Shown here one piece after another: positions 43,435-52,594 of a DNA stretch of 64,000 nt (positions are counted from its first letter, which is position 1; each line of letters starts with the position of its first letter). This stretch comes from Sphingomonas glacialis (GTDB lineage Bacteria; Pseudomonadota; Alphaproteobacteria; Sphingomonadales; Sphingomonadaceae), in the NCBI RefSeq assembly GCF_006439055.1, contig NZ_RCZC01000002.1, positions 526,106 to 590,105 on the forward strand, written 5' to 3'. The translations under genes and the position numbers were made by a program. Below the pieces are notes generated by a model. The model did no database searches. It worked only from the letters and a program-made list of their open reading frames with translations, and was not told the origin of the DNA.

Positions 43435-43695
43435 CTATCCATCGGATGTTCCGGGGCCGGAGATGAAGGCGACCGCGTCGCTGAACGCGACGTCGAGCAC
43501 TGCGACGCCGCGATCGTCGACAATCGAGAGCCGTGTATCGAGATACAGCACCCCGCTCGCTGCATCGGCTGCGATCAGGTCGCGCGCCACCGCGAGGGCA
43601 CGGGCGCGCACGCCGGCGAGATCGGCAAGCTCGACGCCTTCGGGATCGATCAAGAGATCGCCGGCTTGATAGAGATGGAAATACCACCGAGGCAT
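43435..43695 (-). CDS. DUF6894 family protein
   Basis: The 86-residue protein starts MPRWYFHLYQAGDLLIDPEG, the typical opening of DUF6894 proteins (PRYYFH..DG....DEEG). A second member is encoded at 44689. Such small soluble proteins are common in sphingomonads and methylobacteria, and the function is unknown. Confidence 0.82.
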   Translation of the reverse strand: MPRWYFHLYQAGDLLIDPEGVELADLAGVRARALAVARDLIAADAASGVLYLDTRLSIVDDRGVAVLDVAFSDAVAFISGPGTSDG

Positions 43696-43941
43696 GTACG
43701 CTCCTCGAGTAAGACAGGGACAAATACACGTCCCCAGACGCCGCTGATCGTTGCGTCAGCGTTGGCCACGGCATACCACCGCCCGCTTGCGCGCCCTATC
43801 GGAAACTGCGCACGATACTCAAATTATTGATATTTGATAAGCTCAGCCGGAACGATCCACGCTAAAGCGCCCCACTCCGCACGCAGCTACACAGTCCTAG
43901 GCGACTGTGATCTGCTTACACCCCGCCCCAGCGGAGCGCCA

Positions 43942-44667
43942 ATGCCTTTCGATCCAATCCTCGAAGCGATCATCACTCGCATGGAATCCCGCTCGATCCT
44001 GTTGGAGGACGACCGCAGCGCGATCCGCGCGCTCTCCTACACGCAACGTCAGGTCGAACCGTCGAGCTATCTGGTCCGCGAAGGGACGCAGCGCACGCGC
44101 TGCGCCGTCCTGCTGTCAGGCTTTTGCTACCGCCAGAAATTGACGAGCGACGGCGCGCGGCAGATCGTCTCGGTCGAAATACCCGGCGATTTCATCGACC
44201 TGCAGCACCTCTTCCTCAACGAAACCGACCATAACGTGCAGGCGCTGACGCGCGCCAGCGTCGCCGAGATCGATTCGGCCGCCTTGCGCACGCTCGCGCT
44301 GACACGGCCCGCAATCGGTGCGGCCTTATGGAGCGAAGTGCTGATCAGCGCGTCGATCTTCCGCGAATGGATCGTCAATGTCGGGCGCCGCGATGCGCAC
44401 AGTCGCGTCGGGCATCTGCTGTGCGAGCTTGCGGTCAGGCTCGAAATCGCGACGGGCGCGAAAGACCGGCTTTACGACCTGCCGATGACGCAGGAGCAGG
44501 TCGGCGACGCGGTCGGGCTCACCCCGGTGCATGTCAACCGCGTGCTGCGTGCGCTGACGCAGCGCGGCTTCATCTCGCGCGACCGGCGTCAGATCGCGAT
44601 CCTCGACTGGGATGCGCTGCGTGACGCGAGCGACTTCAACCCGCGCTATCTGCACCTCAAGCCGTAA
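43942..44667 (+). CDS. Crp/Fnr family transcriptional regulator
   Basis: The 241-residue protein has an N-terminal cyclic-nucleotide-binding-like barrel (about 25-140, VEIPGDFIDLQHLFL) and a C-terminal Crp helix-turn-helix (about 160-225, MTQEQVGDAVGLTPVHVNRVLRAL). No Fe-S cysteine cluster pattern of Fnr is seen. The ATG at 43942 has GGAG 7 nt upstream; the ORF can be read upstream to 43834, but no start signal supports that. It separates the nadC and nadA genes and two DUF6894 genes. Such regulators respond to redox or stress cues; the target is unknown. Confidence 0.88.
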   Translation: MPFDPILEAIITRMESRSILLEDDRSAIRALSYTQRQVEPSSYLVREGTQRTRCAVLLSGFCYRQKLTSDGARQIVSVEIPGDFIDLQHLFLNETDHNVQALTRASVAEIDSAALRTLALTRPAIGAALWSEVLISASIFREWIVNVGRRDAHSRVGHLLCELAVRLEIATGAKDRLYDLPMTQEQVGDAVGLTPVHVNRVLRALTQRGFISRDRRQIAILDWDALRDASDFNPRYLHLKP

Positions 44668-44688
44668 CCCCGCGCCCGCGCCCGCGCC

Positions 44689-44943
44689 TTAGCGCGTGGG
44701 CGCACCCGTCTCGACCGTCCCGACGACATGGACCGTCAGAACGCGCGCGCCACGGTCATCCTCGACCTGGACGTCGAAGACGATGTCGGTCTTGCCGTCG
44801 CGCAGGTCCGACGTCAGGATTTCCCCTGCCGCATCCGATGCCCGAGACCGTGCGACGGCGATCGAACTCAGCTCCGCGCCGACCTCATCGTGAACGTGGG
44901 AGGTCTGGTTCAGGACATGGAAGAAATAGCGTGGCATCCCCAT
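44689..44943 (-). CDS. DUF6894 family protein
   Basis: The 84-residue protein MGMPRYFFHVLNQTSHVHDEVGAEL... shares the PRY(F)FH opening and the D-G/E-G spacing of DUF6894 with the 43435 product. ATG at 44943 or 44937. It lies 38 bp before nadA on the same strand. The function is unknown. Confidence 0.8.
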   Translation of the reverse strand: MGMPRYFFHVLNQTSHVHDEVGAELSSIAVARSRASDAAGEILTSDLRDGKTDIVFDVQVEDDRGARVLTVHVVGTVETGAPTR

Positions 44944-44981
44944 GGTCTCGCATGGCCGCGCGGATGCTGCCATAAACTCAA

Positions 44982-45992
44982 TCAGTCGCCGCTGACGCGC
45001 AGCGGGCCGAGATCGCCCATCCCCACCGTGCCGCTCGCCATCGCCAGCATCGCATCGAGGCTCTTCTTGGCGCGCAGCCGCAGGCCTTCCTCGATCTCGA
45101 CGCGCGGCGTCAGGTCGCGCAGCGCGACGTAGAGCTTCTCCATCGTGTTGAGCGCCATGTACGGGCAGATGTTGCAGTTGCAGTTTCCGTCCGCCCCCGG
45201 CGCACCGATGAAGTTCTTGAGCGGCGCGGCCTTCTGCATCTGGTGGATGATGTGCGGCTCGGTCGCGACGATCAGCGTGTCGCCGGGCATCGTGTCGGCG
45301 AACGCGAGGATGCCGCTCGTCGAGCCGACATAATCGGCATGGTCGAGGATGTACGGCGGGCACTCGGGATGCGCGGCGATCGGCGCGCCGGGATATTGCA
45401 GCTGGAGCTTGAGCAGCTCGGTCTCGCTGAACGCCTCGTGGACGATGCACACGCCCGGCCACAGCAGCATCTCGCGCCCCGTCTTGCGCGCGAGATAGCC
45501 GCCGAGATTCTTGTCGGGGCCGAAGATGATCTTCTGGTCGAGCGGGATCTGGCTGAGGATCTTCTCGGCCGACGAGCTCGTCACGATGACGTCGCTGAGC
45601 GCCTTAACCTCGGTCGAGCAGTTGATATAGGTCAGCGCGATATGATCGGGATGCGCCGCGCGGAACGCCGCGAACTTGTCGGGCGGGCAGCTGTCCTCGA
45701 GCGAGCAGCCAGCATCCATGTCGGGCAGCACGACGATCTTGTCGGGGCTGAGGATCTTGGCGGTCTCGGCCATGAAGCGCACGCCACAGAACGCGATGAC
45801 ATCGGCATCGGTCGCCGCGGCCTTTTTCGACAGATCGAGGCTGTCGCCGACGAAATCCGCGAGATCCTGGATTTCGGGCTTCTGGTAATAATGCGCGAGG
45901 ATGACGGCGTTGCGTTCGGTCCGCAGCCGGTCGATCTCGGCGCGCAGGTCCACTCCCGTCAGGCTTCCGCCGATCCCGTTGCGCGCGTCCAT
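44982..45992 (-). CDS. nadA: Quinolinate synthase A
   Basis: The 336-residue protein condenses iminoaspartate and dihydroxyacetone phosphate to quinolinate. HYYQKPEIQDLADFVGDSL and FCGVRFMAETAKIL are typical. The three [4Fe-4S] cysteines are in YINCSTEVKA, AHPECPPYI and CNICPYMALNT. The ATG at 45992 follows GAGGAACTGACT; upstream in-frame codons to 46031 are not needed. It is co-oriented with nadC, but other genes lie between. Confidence 0.96.
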   Translation of the reverse strand: MDARNGIGGSLTGVDLRAEIDRLRTERNAVILAHYYQKPEIQDLADFVGDSLDLSKKAAATDADVIAFCGVRFMAETAKILSPDKIVVLPDMDAGCSLEDSCPPDKFAAFRAAHPDHIALTYINCSTEVKALSDVIVTSSSAEKILSQIPLDQKIIFGPDKNLGGYLARKTGREMLLWPGVCIVHEAFSETELLKLQLQYPGAPIAAHPECPPYILDHADYVGSTSGILAFADTMPGDTLIVATEPHIIHQMQKAAPLKNFIGAPGADGNCNCNICPYMALNTMEKLYVALRDLTPRVEIEEGLRLRAKKSLDAMLAMASGTVGMGDLGPLRVSGD

Positions 45993-46043
45993 AGTCAGTT
46001 CCTCGTCGTGGAGGCCGTCAGATGGACGCACGCGCGCGCTGGA

Positions 46044-46817
46044 TCAAGGCATTCCCGGGAATGGCGGGAAAGCATAGCCCGAGACCGCCGCGCCCGGTGT
46101 TCCAGCGACGACCGCCGCATAGAACGCCGCGCCGAGCGGACTGAAGGTGATCAGCTCGACCAGAACCGTCGACCCGACGATCGCCCCGAGCCCCCACCAC
46201 CATGCCGGATGGACCGTACCCGAGCGACGGATATCGGCGACGATGCCGATCAGCGGGAAGACCAGGACCGCCAGAAAATCGGCCTCATAGGCATAGGGAA
46301 TGAGCAGCGGCAGCGGCAGCAGGCGGCCGAGCGCAGGACCGAGCAACAGCGCCATGCCGCAATAATGCAGCCGGCGATGCCACTGCGTCGATCGCCGCAG
46401 CGCGATTGCAGCGGAGGTCAGTCCGGCGAAGGTCAGGACGAGCACCGGATCGAACACGAGAAACTGGACCGGCGGGAAAACGGGCGGCACACGGCCGAGC
46501 TGCGCCAGTCGCATCGTGACAAGCGTGCCGAGCACCACCATCGCGACCACCCAGCCCGCCGCGATCCAGCCGAGCCGTCGGTGCAGCGCAATCGACCCGC
46601 GCGCGACCAGCGTGTTCTGCGCGACGTACAGCACCACCCACCCCATGAAGACGAGCGCATGCGCATGCACGATCGGCGGCGCGGCAAAGCTCGACCGTCC
46701 CATCGCGAGCGCGACGGAAAAGCCGGTAAAGACGACCAGCGCCATCACATAGGACATGATCAGAAAGAAACGATCGTCGCTTCGCGCGATCGTCTGCGGC
46801 GGCGCGATAGTTGCCAT
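46044..46817 (-). CDS. Integral membrane protein, unknown function
   Basis: The 257-residue protein has about seven hydrophobic helices, with HAHALVFMGWVVLYVAQNTLV and LHRRLGWIAAGWVVAMVVLG as the most regular parts. The H..H..FMGW and LHRR(L/H) motifs recall the DUF2306-like or haem-binding membrane family, but this is not certain. ATG at 46817 has GGGGG 6 nt upstream; an ATG at 46823 is also possible. Confidence 0.7.
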   Translation of the reverse strand: MATIAPPQTIARSDDRFFLIMSYVMALVVFTGFSVALAMGRSSFAAPPIVHAHALVFMGWVVLYVAQNTLVARGSIALHRRLGWIAAGWVVAMVVLGTLVTMRLAQLGRVPPVFPPVQFLVFDPVLVLTFAGLTSAAIALRRSTQWHRRLHYCGMALLLGPALGRLLPLPLLIPYAYEADFLAVLVFPLIGIVADIRRSGTVHPAWWWGLGAIVGSTVLVELITFSPLGAAFYAAVVAGTPGAAVSGYAFPPFPGMP

Positions 46818-46922
46818 GCTCATCCCCCGATGAAACCGACTCGTCGGGGCGGATATTAACACAGTTTTCGAAGCAAGACACGGTGAGTCCCGCCGCGATC
46901 CTGCGGATCTACCTAAACTAGA

Positions 46923-47606
46923 TTAGGACCGATTGGCCAAGACCTCGGCGATCGACTTGGTCGTATCCCACACTTCGCTGTTGTCACGGGCTTCGTCGGC
47001 GAAGCGCACCTTGACGCTCGCGTCGAGCCCCGCGGCGCGCAGCGGCAGCGCGAAGCTGCGCTCGACCGCGCGGCGCGTCGCATCGCGCGCGAGCCGCATC
47101 GGCACCGGCTCGTGCGCCTGCCGCACCAGTTCGCGCTGTCCCGCCGCGCGATTGGCCTGTTCGAGCTTGGCATCGGCATCGGTGATCGTCGAGAGGATGC
47201 CGCCCTCGCCATATTCGCGGATCTGCGTCAGGTCGATCTGCGGCGCCGACGCCTCGACCGGCGGAAGCACGACGCCGAGCGTCCGCGTCTTCGCATCCCA
47301 CGTCACGTCGCGCGCGCTGAGCTTGCCCATGTCGACATGATATTCGACCAGGCCCGGCATGATCAGCGTCTTCTTCGCCTGCAGCCCGAATTGCGATTGC
47401 GTCGAGGTCGACACCGCGACGAAGCGCGCGGCGAACGCCGACAGCCGGTTCTGCTCGCGCAACCCCTCGAGCGACCCGCTCGCGATGGTAACCGGATCGG
47501 GCCCGGCGAGCTTATGCTCGACCAGCGCGCCGATCCCCCACACCAGCCCGAGGATGAACAGGGCGATCAGCGCCAGCGCAGCGGCGAATTTGGCGACGAA
47601 ACTCAT
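46923..47606 (-). CDS. DUF4230 domain protein, membrane-anchored
   Basis: The 227-residue protein has an N-terminal transmembrane helix (FAAALALIALFILGLVWGIGAL) and a soluble domain with the DUF4230 pattern: LQAKKTLIMPGLVEYHVDMGKL and LPPVEASAPQIDLTQIRE. ATG at 47606 overlaps the stop of the upstream gene (ATGA). The function is unknown; topology suggests a periplasmic domain anchored to the inner membrane. Confidence 0.82.
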   Translation of the reverse strand: MSFVAKFAAALALIALFILGLVWGIGALVEHKLAGPDPVTIASGSLEGLREQNRLSAFAARFVAVSTSTQSQFGLQAKKTLIMPGLVEYHVDMGKLSARDVTWDAKTRTLGVVLPPVEASAPQIDLTQIREYGEGGILSTITDADAKLEQANRAAGQRELVRQAHEPVPMRLARDATRRAVERSFALPLRAAGLDASVKVRFADEARDNSEVWDTTKSIAEVLANRS

Positions 47607-48472
47607 GCCGTAACGCTCCACAATCCACCCTGCTCGGCGACCCGCGCGCGGTCGCGCAGGTCGATCAGATGCGCCAGCACTGATCGCTCGGCCGCCGGGA
47701 ACAGCCGCGGGTCGATCCCGACATACATGCGCGAGACCATCTCGCCGATCGTCGCGGGGGCCGCGCGCAAGGTCCGCAGAATCTGCCCCTCGCGCTGCTT
47801 GCGATGCCCGAGCATCCCGCGCACCAGCCGCTGCGGGGTCTCGATCGGGTCGCCATGCGCGGGGTAATAGCGCCGCTCGGTCCGCGGCAGCAGCTTTTCG
47901 AGGCTCGCCATATAGGCGGTCATGTTGCCGTCGGGCGGCGAGACGATGCTGGTCGACCAGCCCATCACATGATCGCCGCTGAACAAGGCCCCCGCGCCGT
48001 CCTGTGCTTGCGGCAACACGAAGGCGATGTGGTTCGAGGTATGGCCCGGCGTCGCAAGCGCGGTCAGCGTCCAGCCCGCCCCGCTCACGCTGTCGCCCTC
48101 GGCGAGCACGCGGTCGGGCGCATAGTCCCGGTCGAACGAGGCATCGGCGCGGATCCCGGCGTCATCGAGCGCAAGCGGCGCACAACCGACGATCGGCGCG
48201 CCGGTCGCGGCGGCGAGTGGGCGCGATCCGGGGCTGTGGTCGCGGTGCGTGTGGGTGATGACGATCGCCCGCACCGGCCGCCCGTCGATCGCGCGGACGA
48301 TCGCGTCGATATGCGCGGGGTCGTCGGGGCCCGGATCGATCACCGCGAGATCGGTCGTCCCGACCAGATGGACCTGCGTGCCCGTATGCGTGAAGGGCGA
48401 CGGATTGGGCGCGAGCAGGCGGGCGACGAGGGGCTCGAGCTGCTCGGGCACGCCGGGAAGTTGCTCGCTCAT
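47603..48472 (-). CDS. Metallo-beta-lactamase-fold hydrolase (LACTB2-like)
   Basis: The 289-residue protein carries the metal-binding HxHxDH motif in THTHRDHSPG (about 75-84), GHTSNH and GDHVMG, plus a C-terminal winged-helix part (about 230-289, ERSVLAHLIDLRDRARV). The two-domain arrangement resembles LACTB2-type nucleases and hydroxyacylglutathione-like hydrolases. Its stop overlaps the next gene's start. Activity could be nuclease or thioester hydrolase. Confidence 0.87.
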   Translation of the reverse strand: MSEQLPGVPEQLEPLVARLLAPNPSPFTHTGTQVHLVGTTDLAVIDPGPDDPAHIDAIVRAIDGRPVRAIVITHTHRDHSPGSRPLAAATGAPIVGCAPLALDDAGIRADASFDRDYAPDRVLAEGDSVSGAGWTLTALATPGHTSNHIAFVLPQAQDGAGALFSGDHVMGWSTSIVSPPDGNMTAYMASLEKLLPRTERRYYPAHGDPIETPQRLVRGMLGHRKQREGQILRTLRAAPATIGEMVSRMYVGIDPRLFPAAERSVLAHLIDLRDRARVAEQGGLWSVTA

Positions 48473-48538
48473 CTGACCGAGATGGCGGGTCGCGCCGACG
48501 AAGGCAAGGGCGCGACCCGTGGTGCGTGCTGCCGGGAG

Positions 48539-50254
48539 TTACTGAGCGTGCGCGACATCCGATTCGAGTTCGGCGATCGCGGTATCGATTCCGGCCAGCG
48601 CGCGCGCTCGCTGTTCGGCGGTCATCGCCGCTGCCGCCATGACGTTCGCGCGCGACCGGCGCAGGCCATCGAGCGCATGCGCATAGGCGTTGCGCTGCAT
48701 GTCCTTGCTGTTCGCGGCCATCGCGATACCCCGCGCCTTCGCGGCGGCGATCCGATCGCTGCAGATGATGATCCGCTGCTGGCCGGCCGTCCGCTCCTTG
48801 ATCACCATCCGCCCGTCGGTCCCACGCGGACCGCAATTGCGCGAGGAAATCTGCGGCATCGGCGGCATGGCGGGCATGGCGGGCATGGCGGGCATCCGGG
48901 GCATCTGCGGCATCTGCCCGATCTCGCCGACCAATGTCGAAGTGCCGTCGCGGTTGAGCTTCACGTACCGCCCGTAGCGGACGATGCGCTTACCATCCTT
49001 GGTCACCGTGACCATCGTCGTCGTCATGCCCGTGCCGCGCGCGCCTGCGACGGGAACGGGTGGTGCGGGCGGTGCGGGCGGAACCGCATCGGCGATGCCC
49101 GATGGCGGCAGCGGCGGCTCGGGTGCTGGCGGCAAATCGGGTCCGGCGACGTCTGCCGCCTCGGCAGGCGCGCGGACCCGCGCCAGGCGCGACGGCGCGA
49201 CGGGGACTGCCGGGGCTGCAGGCGCGACGGCCGGCGCAGGCGGCGCGGCGACAGCCTGGTCGAGCGCGGCGAGATCCATCCCGGTCGCGTCCTCGACAGT
49301 GCTGCGCACCTTGGCGGCGGCAGCCGTTCCCGATGCGGTCAGCCCGAGCCCGCCTGCACCGAGCAGGGCAAGCATCCCCGCCCCCGCGATCAACCGACCG
49401 CGCGAAGTCTTGTTGGTGGTCAACATCCGGAGTCTCCCTTTGAGGTCGTCGATCGTGTGGAGGTGGCAGGTCGCGGCAACGGTGCCGCCCATGAAGCTCG
49501 GATGCGCGGCCTTGAGGATCGCGCAGGCATAGGTGTGGCGGCGCATCGGGTTCATGCCGGCGAGCACGCGCGCGTCGTTGGCGATTTCCTGGTCGGCGCG
49601 GAACGCGCGGAAGGCGCGCCAGGCGATCGGGTTGAACCAGTGCAAGGCGAGCACGACCAACGCGACCCAATTGGCAAGCAGATCGCCGCGCGCATGATGG
49701 CCGAGCTCATGCGCCAGCGCGAGATCGCGCTCCTCGGCCTCGAACCGCTCGGCGAAATCGCGTGGGAAGGCGACGTAGCGGCGCAGGACCCCGAAGGCGA
49801 GCGGACCGCTCGCGGCGCTCGTCTCGATCACGCGGACGCCACCTTGCGCGTCGTGCGGCCCCGCCGCGTCGAGCAGCCGCCGGCAGAAACGGTGATGCGA
49901 CACCGTATGCCAGACAAGAAACGCCGCCGCCCCGCCGATCCACAGCATCGCAAGCGCCGGGGCGATCCACACCGTGATCGGGCCCGAGGCGACGACGCTG
50001 TCGGCAGAGGGGTCGGTCAGCAGCACGCCGACCTGCTCGCTCACGCGCAGCATCGGCGCGACGGCCGCTTCGTGCCACGCGCTCGGCAGCGGCGGCAATG
50101 CGAGCCGCAGCACCGGCAGCAGCCATAGCGCATACGCCACGTCCGCCCCGAACGCCTTGCGCACCGGACGCCGCAACAGCAGCACCGCGACCATCAACAC
50201 GCTCGAAGCGACCAGCGCTTCGATCAGCCAGCTTGGCGAGATCCAGTCGGTCAT
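48539..50254 (-). CDS. M56 family (BlaR1/MecR1-type) membrane metallopeptidase
   Basis: The 571-residue protein has an N-terminal four-helix region (about 1-115) and an M56 domain with HELGHHARGD (about 166-175). Unlike BlaR1 there is no penicillin-binding sensor domain; instead a long Pro/Gly/Ala-rich tail is seen, including consecutive MPAMPAMPAMPPMP. It is coupled to the BlaI-like gene by an ATGA overlap. It probably senses an envelope or metal signal and triggers removal of the repressor by proteolysis. Confidence 0.88.
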   Translation of the reverse strand: MTDWISPSWLIEALVASSVLMVAVLLLRRPVRKAFGADVAYALWLLPVLRLALPPLPSAWHEAAVAPMLRVSEQVGVLLTDPSADSVVASGPITVWIAPALAMLWIGGAAAFLVWHTVSHHRFCRRLLDAAGPHDAQGGVRVIETSAASGPLAFGVLRRYVAFPRDFAERFEAEERDLALAHELGHHARGDLLANWVALVVLALHWFNPIAWRAFRAFRADQEIANDARVLAGMNPMRRHTYACAILKAAHPSFMGGTVAATCHLHTIDDLKGRLRMLTTNKTSRGRLIAGAGMLALLGAGGLGLTASGTAAAAKVRSTVEDATGMDLAALDQAVAAPPAPAVAPAAPAVPVAPSRLARVRAPAEAADVAGPDLPPAPEPPLPPSGIADAVPPAPPAPPVPVAGARGTGMTTTMVTVTKDGKRIVRYGRYVKLNRDGTSTLVGEIGQMPQMPRMPAMPAMPAMPPMPQISSRNCGPRGTDGRMVIKERTAGQQRIIICSDRIAAAKARGIAMAANSKDMQRNAYAHALDGLRRSRANVMAAAAMTAEQRARALAGIDTAIAELESDVAHAQ

Positions 50255-50619
50255 GCCTTGAGTTCCTTGAGCAGTGCTTCGATCTCGGCGATATCCTGCG
50301 CGGTGAGCGCGTCGCGGTCGGCGAGATGCGCGACCAGCGGGCTCAACCTGCCACCGAACAGGCGGTCCATCAATTTGCGCGATTCGCCGGCGACATAGTC
50401 TTCCCGCTTCACCAGCGGACGATACAGATAGCGCCGTCCCTCGGCTTCATGCGCAATGATGCTCTTGGCGAGCAGACGGCCAAGCAAGGTCTTGACGGTG
50501 TTGGCACTCCAGTCGCGCGTATCGGGAATACGCTCGGCCACGTCTTGCGCGGTGAGCGGACTCTCGTCCCACAACACTTCCATCACTGCATGTTCGGCAT
50601 CGCTGATGCGTTCGGCCAC
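50251..50619 (-). CDS. BlaI/MecI/CopY family transcriptional repressor
   Basis: The 122-residue protein starts MAERISDAEHAVMEVLWDESPLTAQDVAERI and has a winged-helix domain (about 1-80, DWSANTVKTLLGRLLAKS) and a C-terminal dimerisation helix. It is translationally coupled to the M56 peptidase gene. Two dyads related to BlaI operators lie immediately upstream (50638-50672), so autorepression is likely. Confidence 0.92.
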   Translation of the reverse strand: MAERISDAEHAVMEVLWDESPLTAQDVAERIPDTRDWSANTVKTLLGRLLAKSIIAHEAEGRRYLYRPLVKREDYVAGESRKLMDRLFGGRLSPLVAHLADRDALTAQDIAEIEALLKELKA

Positions 50620-50637
50620 GAGTCGCTCTCCGTAATG

Positions 50638-50672
50638 ACTACGGATGTAATCGTATCGTTTACGCGTGTAGT
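50638..50672. promoter_or_regulatory. BlaI-type double operator
   Basis: ACTAC-GGAT-GTAAT (50638-50651) and TTTAC-GCGT-GTAGT (50659-50672) are two adjacent dyads with half-sites TAC/GTA, like the TACA/TGTA core of BlaI/MecI operators. They lie 18-53 bp upstream of the BlaI-like start. Confidence 0.6.
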
Positions 50673-50735
50673 CAAGTGCCCGCTTGCTCGCCCCTGCAGG
50701 AGGAATAGGCTGCCCGAAAAAACAGGAGCGGATCG

Positions 50736-51650
50736 ATGACCTTCACCACCCTGGCGACCGGGCTGCGCTTTCCCGAAGGCCCCGTGGCGATGCCCGATGG
50801 CAGCGTCATCCTGGTCGAGATCGAAGCCGGCCGCATCACGCGCGTCCATCCCGACGGCACGAAGACGACGGTGGCCGAACCCGGCGGCGGCCCCAATGGC
50901 CTCGCGATCGGCCCCGACGGCAAGCTCTATTGCTGCAACAATGGCGGCTTCCAGTACGTCGAAACCCCGAGCGGCCTGCTCGTCCCGCACGGCCAGCCCG
51001 CCGATTATTCGGGCGGCAGGATCGAACGGATCGACATCGACACCGGCGAAGTCGAGGTGCTCTACAAGGACGGCGACTTCCACTGCACATTGCGCGGCCC
51101 GAACGACATCGTGTTCGACGATGCCGGCGGCTTCTGGTTCACCGATCACGGCAAGACCCGCGACCGCGAGCGCGACGTCACCGGCATCTTCTACTCGCAC
51201 GCCGATGGCCGCCACCTCGCCGAGGTCATCTTCCCGAGCGAGAACCCCAACGGCATCGGCCTCTCGCCCGACGGCAAGCGGCTCTACGCGGCCGAGACCT
51301 ATACCTGCCGGCTGATGGCGTTCGACATCACCGCGCCGGGCGAAGTCGATCTCACCGCCGGCCTCGGCGGTCCGGGCATCCCGCTCTACCGCCCCGCCGG
51401 CTACAAATTCTTCGATTCGCTCGGCGTCGAGGAATGCGGCAACATCTGCGTCGCGACGATCGGCGAGAGCGGGATTTCAGTGATCGCTCCGACTGGCGAG
51501 CTCGTCGATTTCGTGGCCACGCCCGATCCGTTCACGACCAACATCTGCTGGGGCGGGCCCGATATGCGCACGGCGTACATCACGCTGTCGGGCACCGGAC
51601 AGCTCGTCAGCATGGAATGGCCGCGTCCGGGTTTGCGCCTGGCATATTGA
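50736..51650 (+). CDS. SMP-30/gluconolactonase/LRE family protein
   Basis: The 304-residue protein is a six-bladed beta-propeller. Metal ligands fit the family: Glu in FPEGPVAMPDG (about 14), Asn in RGPNDIVFDD and Asn/Asp in NPNGIGLSPDG. Such enzymes hydrolyse sugar or other lactones. The ATG at 50736 is preceded by CAGGAG. The gene faces away from the BlaI-like gene and precedes the CoA-transferase operon. Confidence 0.9.
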   Translation: MTFTTLATGLRFPEGPVAMPDGSVILVEIEAGRITRVHPDGTKTTVAEPGGGPNGLAIGPDGKLYCCNNGGFQYVETPSGLLVPHGQPADYSGGRIERIDIDTGEVEVLYKDGDFHCTLRGPNDIVFDDAGGFWFTDHGKTRDRERDVTGIFYSHADGRHLAEVIFPSENPNGIGLSPDGKRLYAAETYTCRLMAFDITAPGEVDLTAGLGGPGIPLYRPAGYKFFDSLGVEECGNICVATIGESGISVIAPTGELVDFVATPDPFTTNICWGGPDMRTAYITLSGTGQLVSMEWPRPGLRLAY

Positions 51651-51701
51651 TCGCCGCCCCTGCGCCGCCTATCGCCTCCCAAAACAAGGAGTCGATGCAT
51701 C

Positions 51702-52403
51702 ATGAAGAAACTCTATCCCGATGCGGCAGCAGCGCTCGACGGGTTGCTCCATGATGGCATGACGATCTGCGCCGGCGGGTTCGGCCTGTGCGGCATCCCC
51801 GACCGGCTGATCGACGCGATCCGCGACGCCGGCACCAAGGATCTGACGATCGCCAGCAACAATGCCGGTATCGACGGCGAAGGCCTCGGCAAGCTGCTCC
51901 GCACGCGCCAGGTCAAGAAGATGATCAGCTCGTACGTCGGCGAGAACAAGGAATTCGAACGGCAATATCTGAGCGGCGAGCTCGAGGTCGAATTCTGCCC
52001 GCAGGGCACGCTCGCCGAGCGCTGCCGCGCCGGTGGCGCCGGGATCCCCGGTTTCTACACCAAGACCGGCGTCGGCACGCTCGTTGCCGAGGGCAAGGAA
52101 GTGAAGGTGTTCGACGGCGAGGAGTTCATCCTAGAGCGCGGCATCCGCGCCGACCTGTCGATCATCAAGGGCTGGAAGGCCGACGAGAGCGGCAACCTCA
52201 TCTTCCGCAAGACCGCGCGCAACTTCAACGCGCCGATGGCGACCGCGGGCAAGATCTGCGTCGCCGAGGTCGAGGAGATCGTGCCGGTCGGCTCGCTCGA
52301 TCCCGACTGCATCCATCTGCCGGGAATCTACGTGAAGCGGCTGATCGTCGGCAGCCCGTACGACAAGCGCATCGAATTCCGCACCGTGCGCGAGGCGGCG
52401 TGA
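51702..52403 (+). CDS. scoA: 3-oxoacid CoA-transferase subunit A
   Basis: The 233-residue protein has CoA-transferase family I features: [19 protein letters not shown] at the N terminus, [25 protein letters not shown], and [14 protein letters not shown]. It works as a heteromer with subunit B (53482) to exchange CoA between succinyl-CoA and a 3-oxoacid such as acetoacetate or 3-oxoadipate. In most genomes the subunits are adjacent; here about 1.1 kb separate them. Confidence 0.93.
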   Translation: MKKLYPDAAAALDGLLHDGMTICAGGFGLCGIPDRLIDAIRDAGTKDLTIASNNAGIDGEGLGKLLRTRQVKKMISSYVGENKEFERQYLSGELEVEFCPQGTLAERCRAGGAGIPGFYTKTGVGTLVAEGKEVKVFDGEEFILERGIRADLSIIKGWKADESGNLIFRKTARNFNAPMATAGKICVAEVEEIVPVGSLDPDCIHLPGIYVKRLIVGSPYDKRIEFRTVREAA

Positions 52404-52426
52404 GCCTAGCATCGACCGCCCCTCTT

Positions 52427-52593
52427 CTTGCTCCCCTCCCGCTCGCGGGAGGGGCTGGGGGAGGGCCTGAACCACACGCGGCGCTGGACCGGCACGCCCC
52501 TCCCCTAGCCCAGTTTCAGGTGAACGATGCCCCGCATCGTTCAGGTCGGTCCGGGGGACCGACCGACCTGAAACTCGCAAGCGGGAGGGGGAT
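52427..52593. repeat. Palindromic intergenic element
   Basis: Several nested hairpins: CCCCTCCCG (52433-52441) with CGGGAGGGG (52446-52454); AGTTTCAGGT (52512-52521) with ACCTGAAACT (52566-52575); inside that GAACGATG/CATCGTTC (52522-52542) and GGTCGGTCC/GGACCGACC (52544-52564). A similar GGGGAGGGG hairpin occurs at 63221-63242. It resembles the mobile palindromic repeats common in sphingomonad intergenic DNA. Its right end supplies GGGAGGGGG before the TTG start of the next gene. Confidence 0.75.
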
Positions 52594-52594
52594 C

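Noticed and set aside
47804..50128. 774-codon open frame on the plus strand
   Set aside because: Antisense to the M56 peptidase and MBL-fold genes; no recognisable domain.
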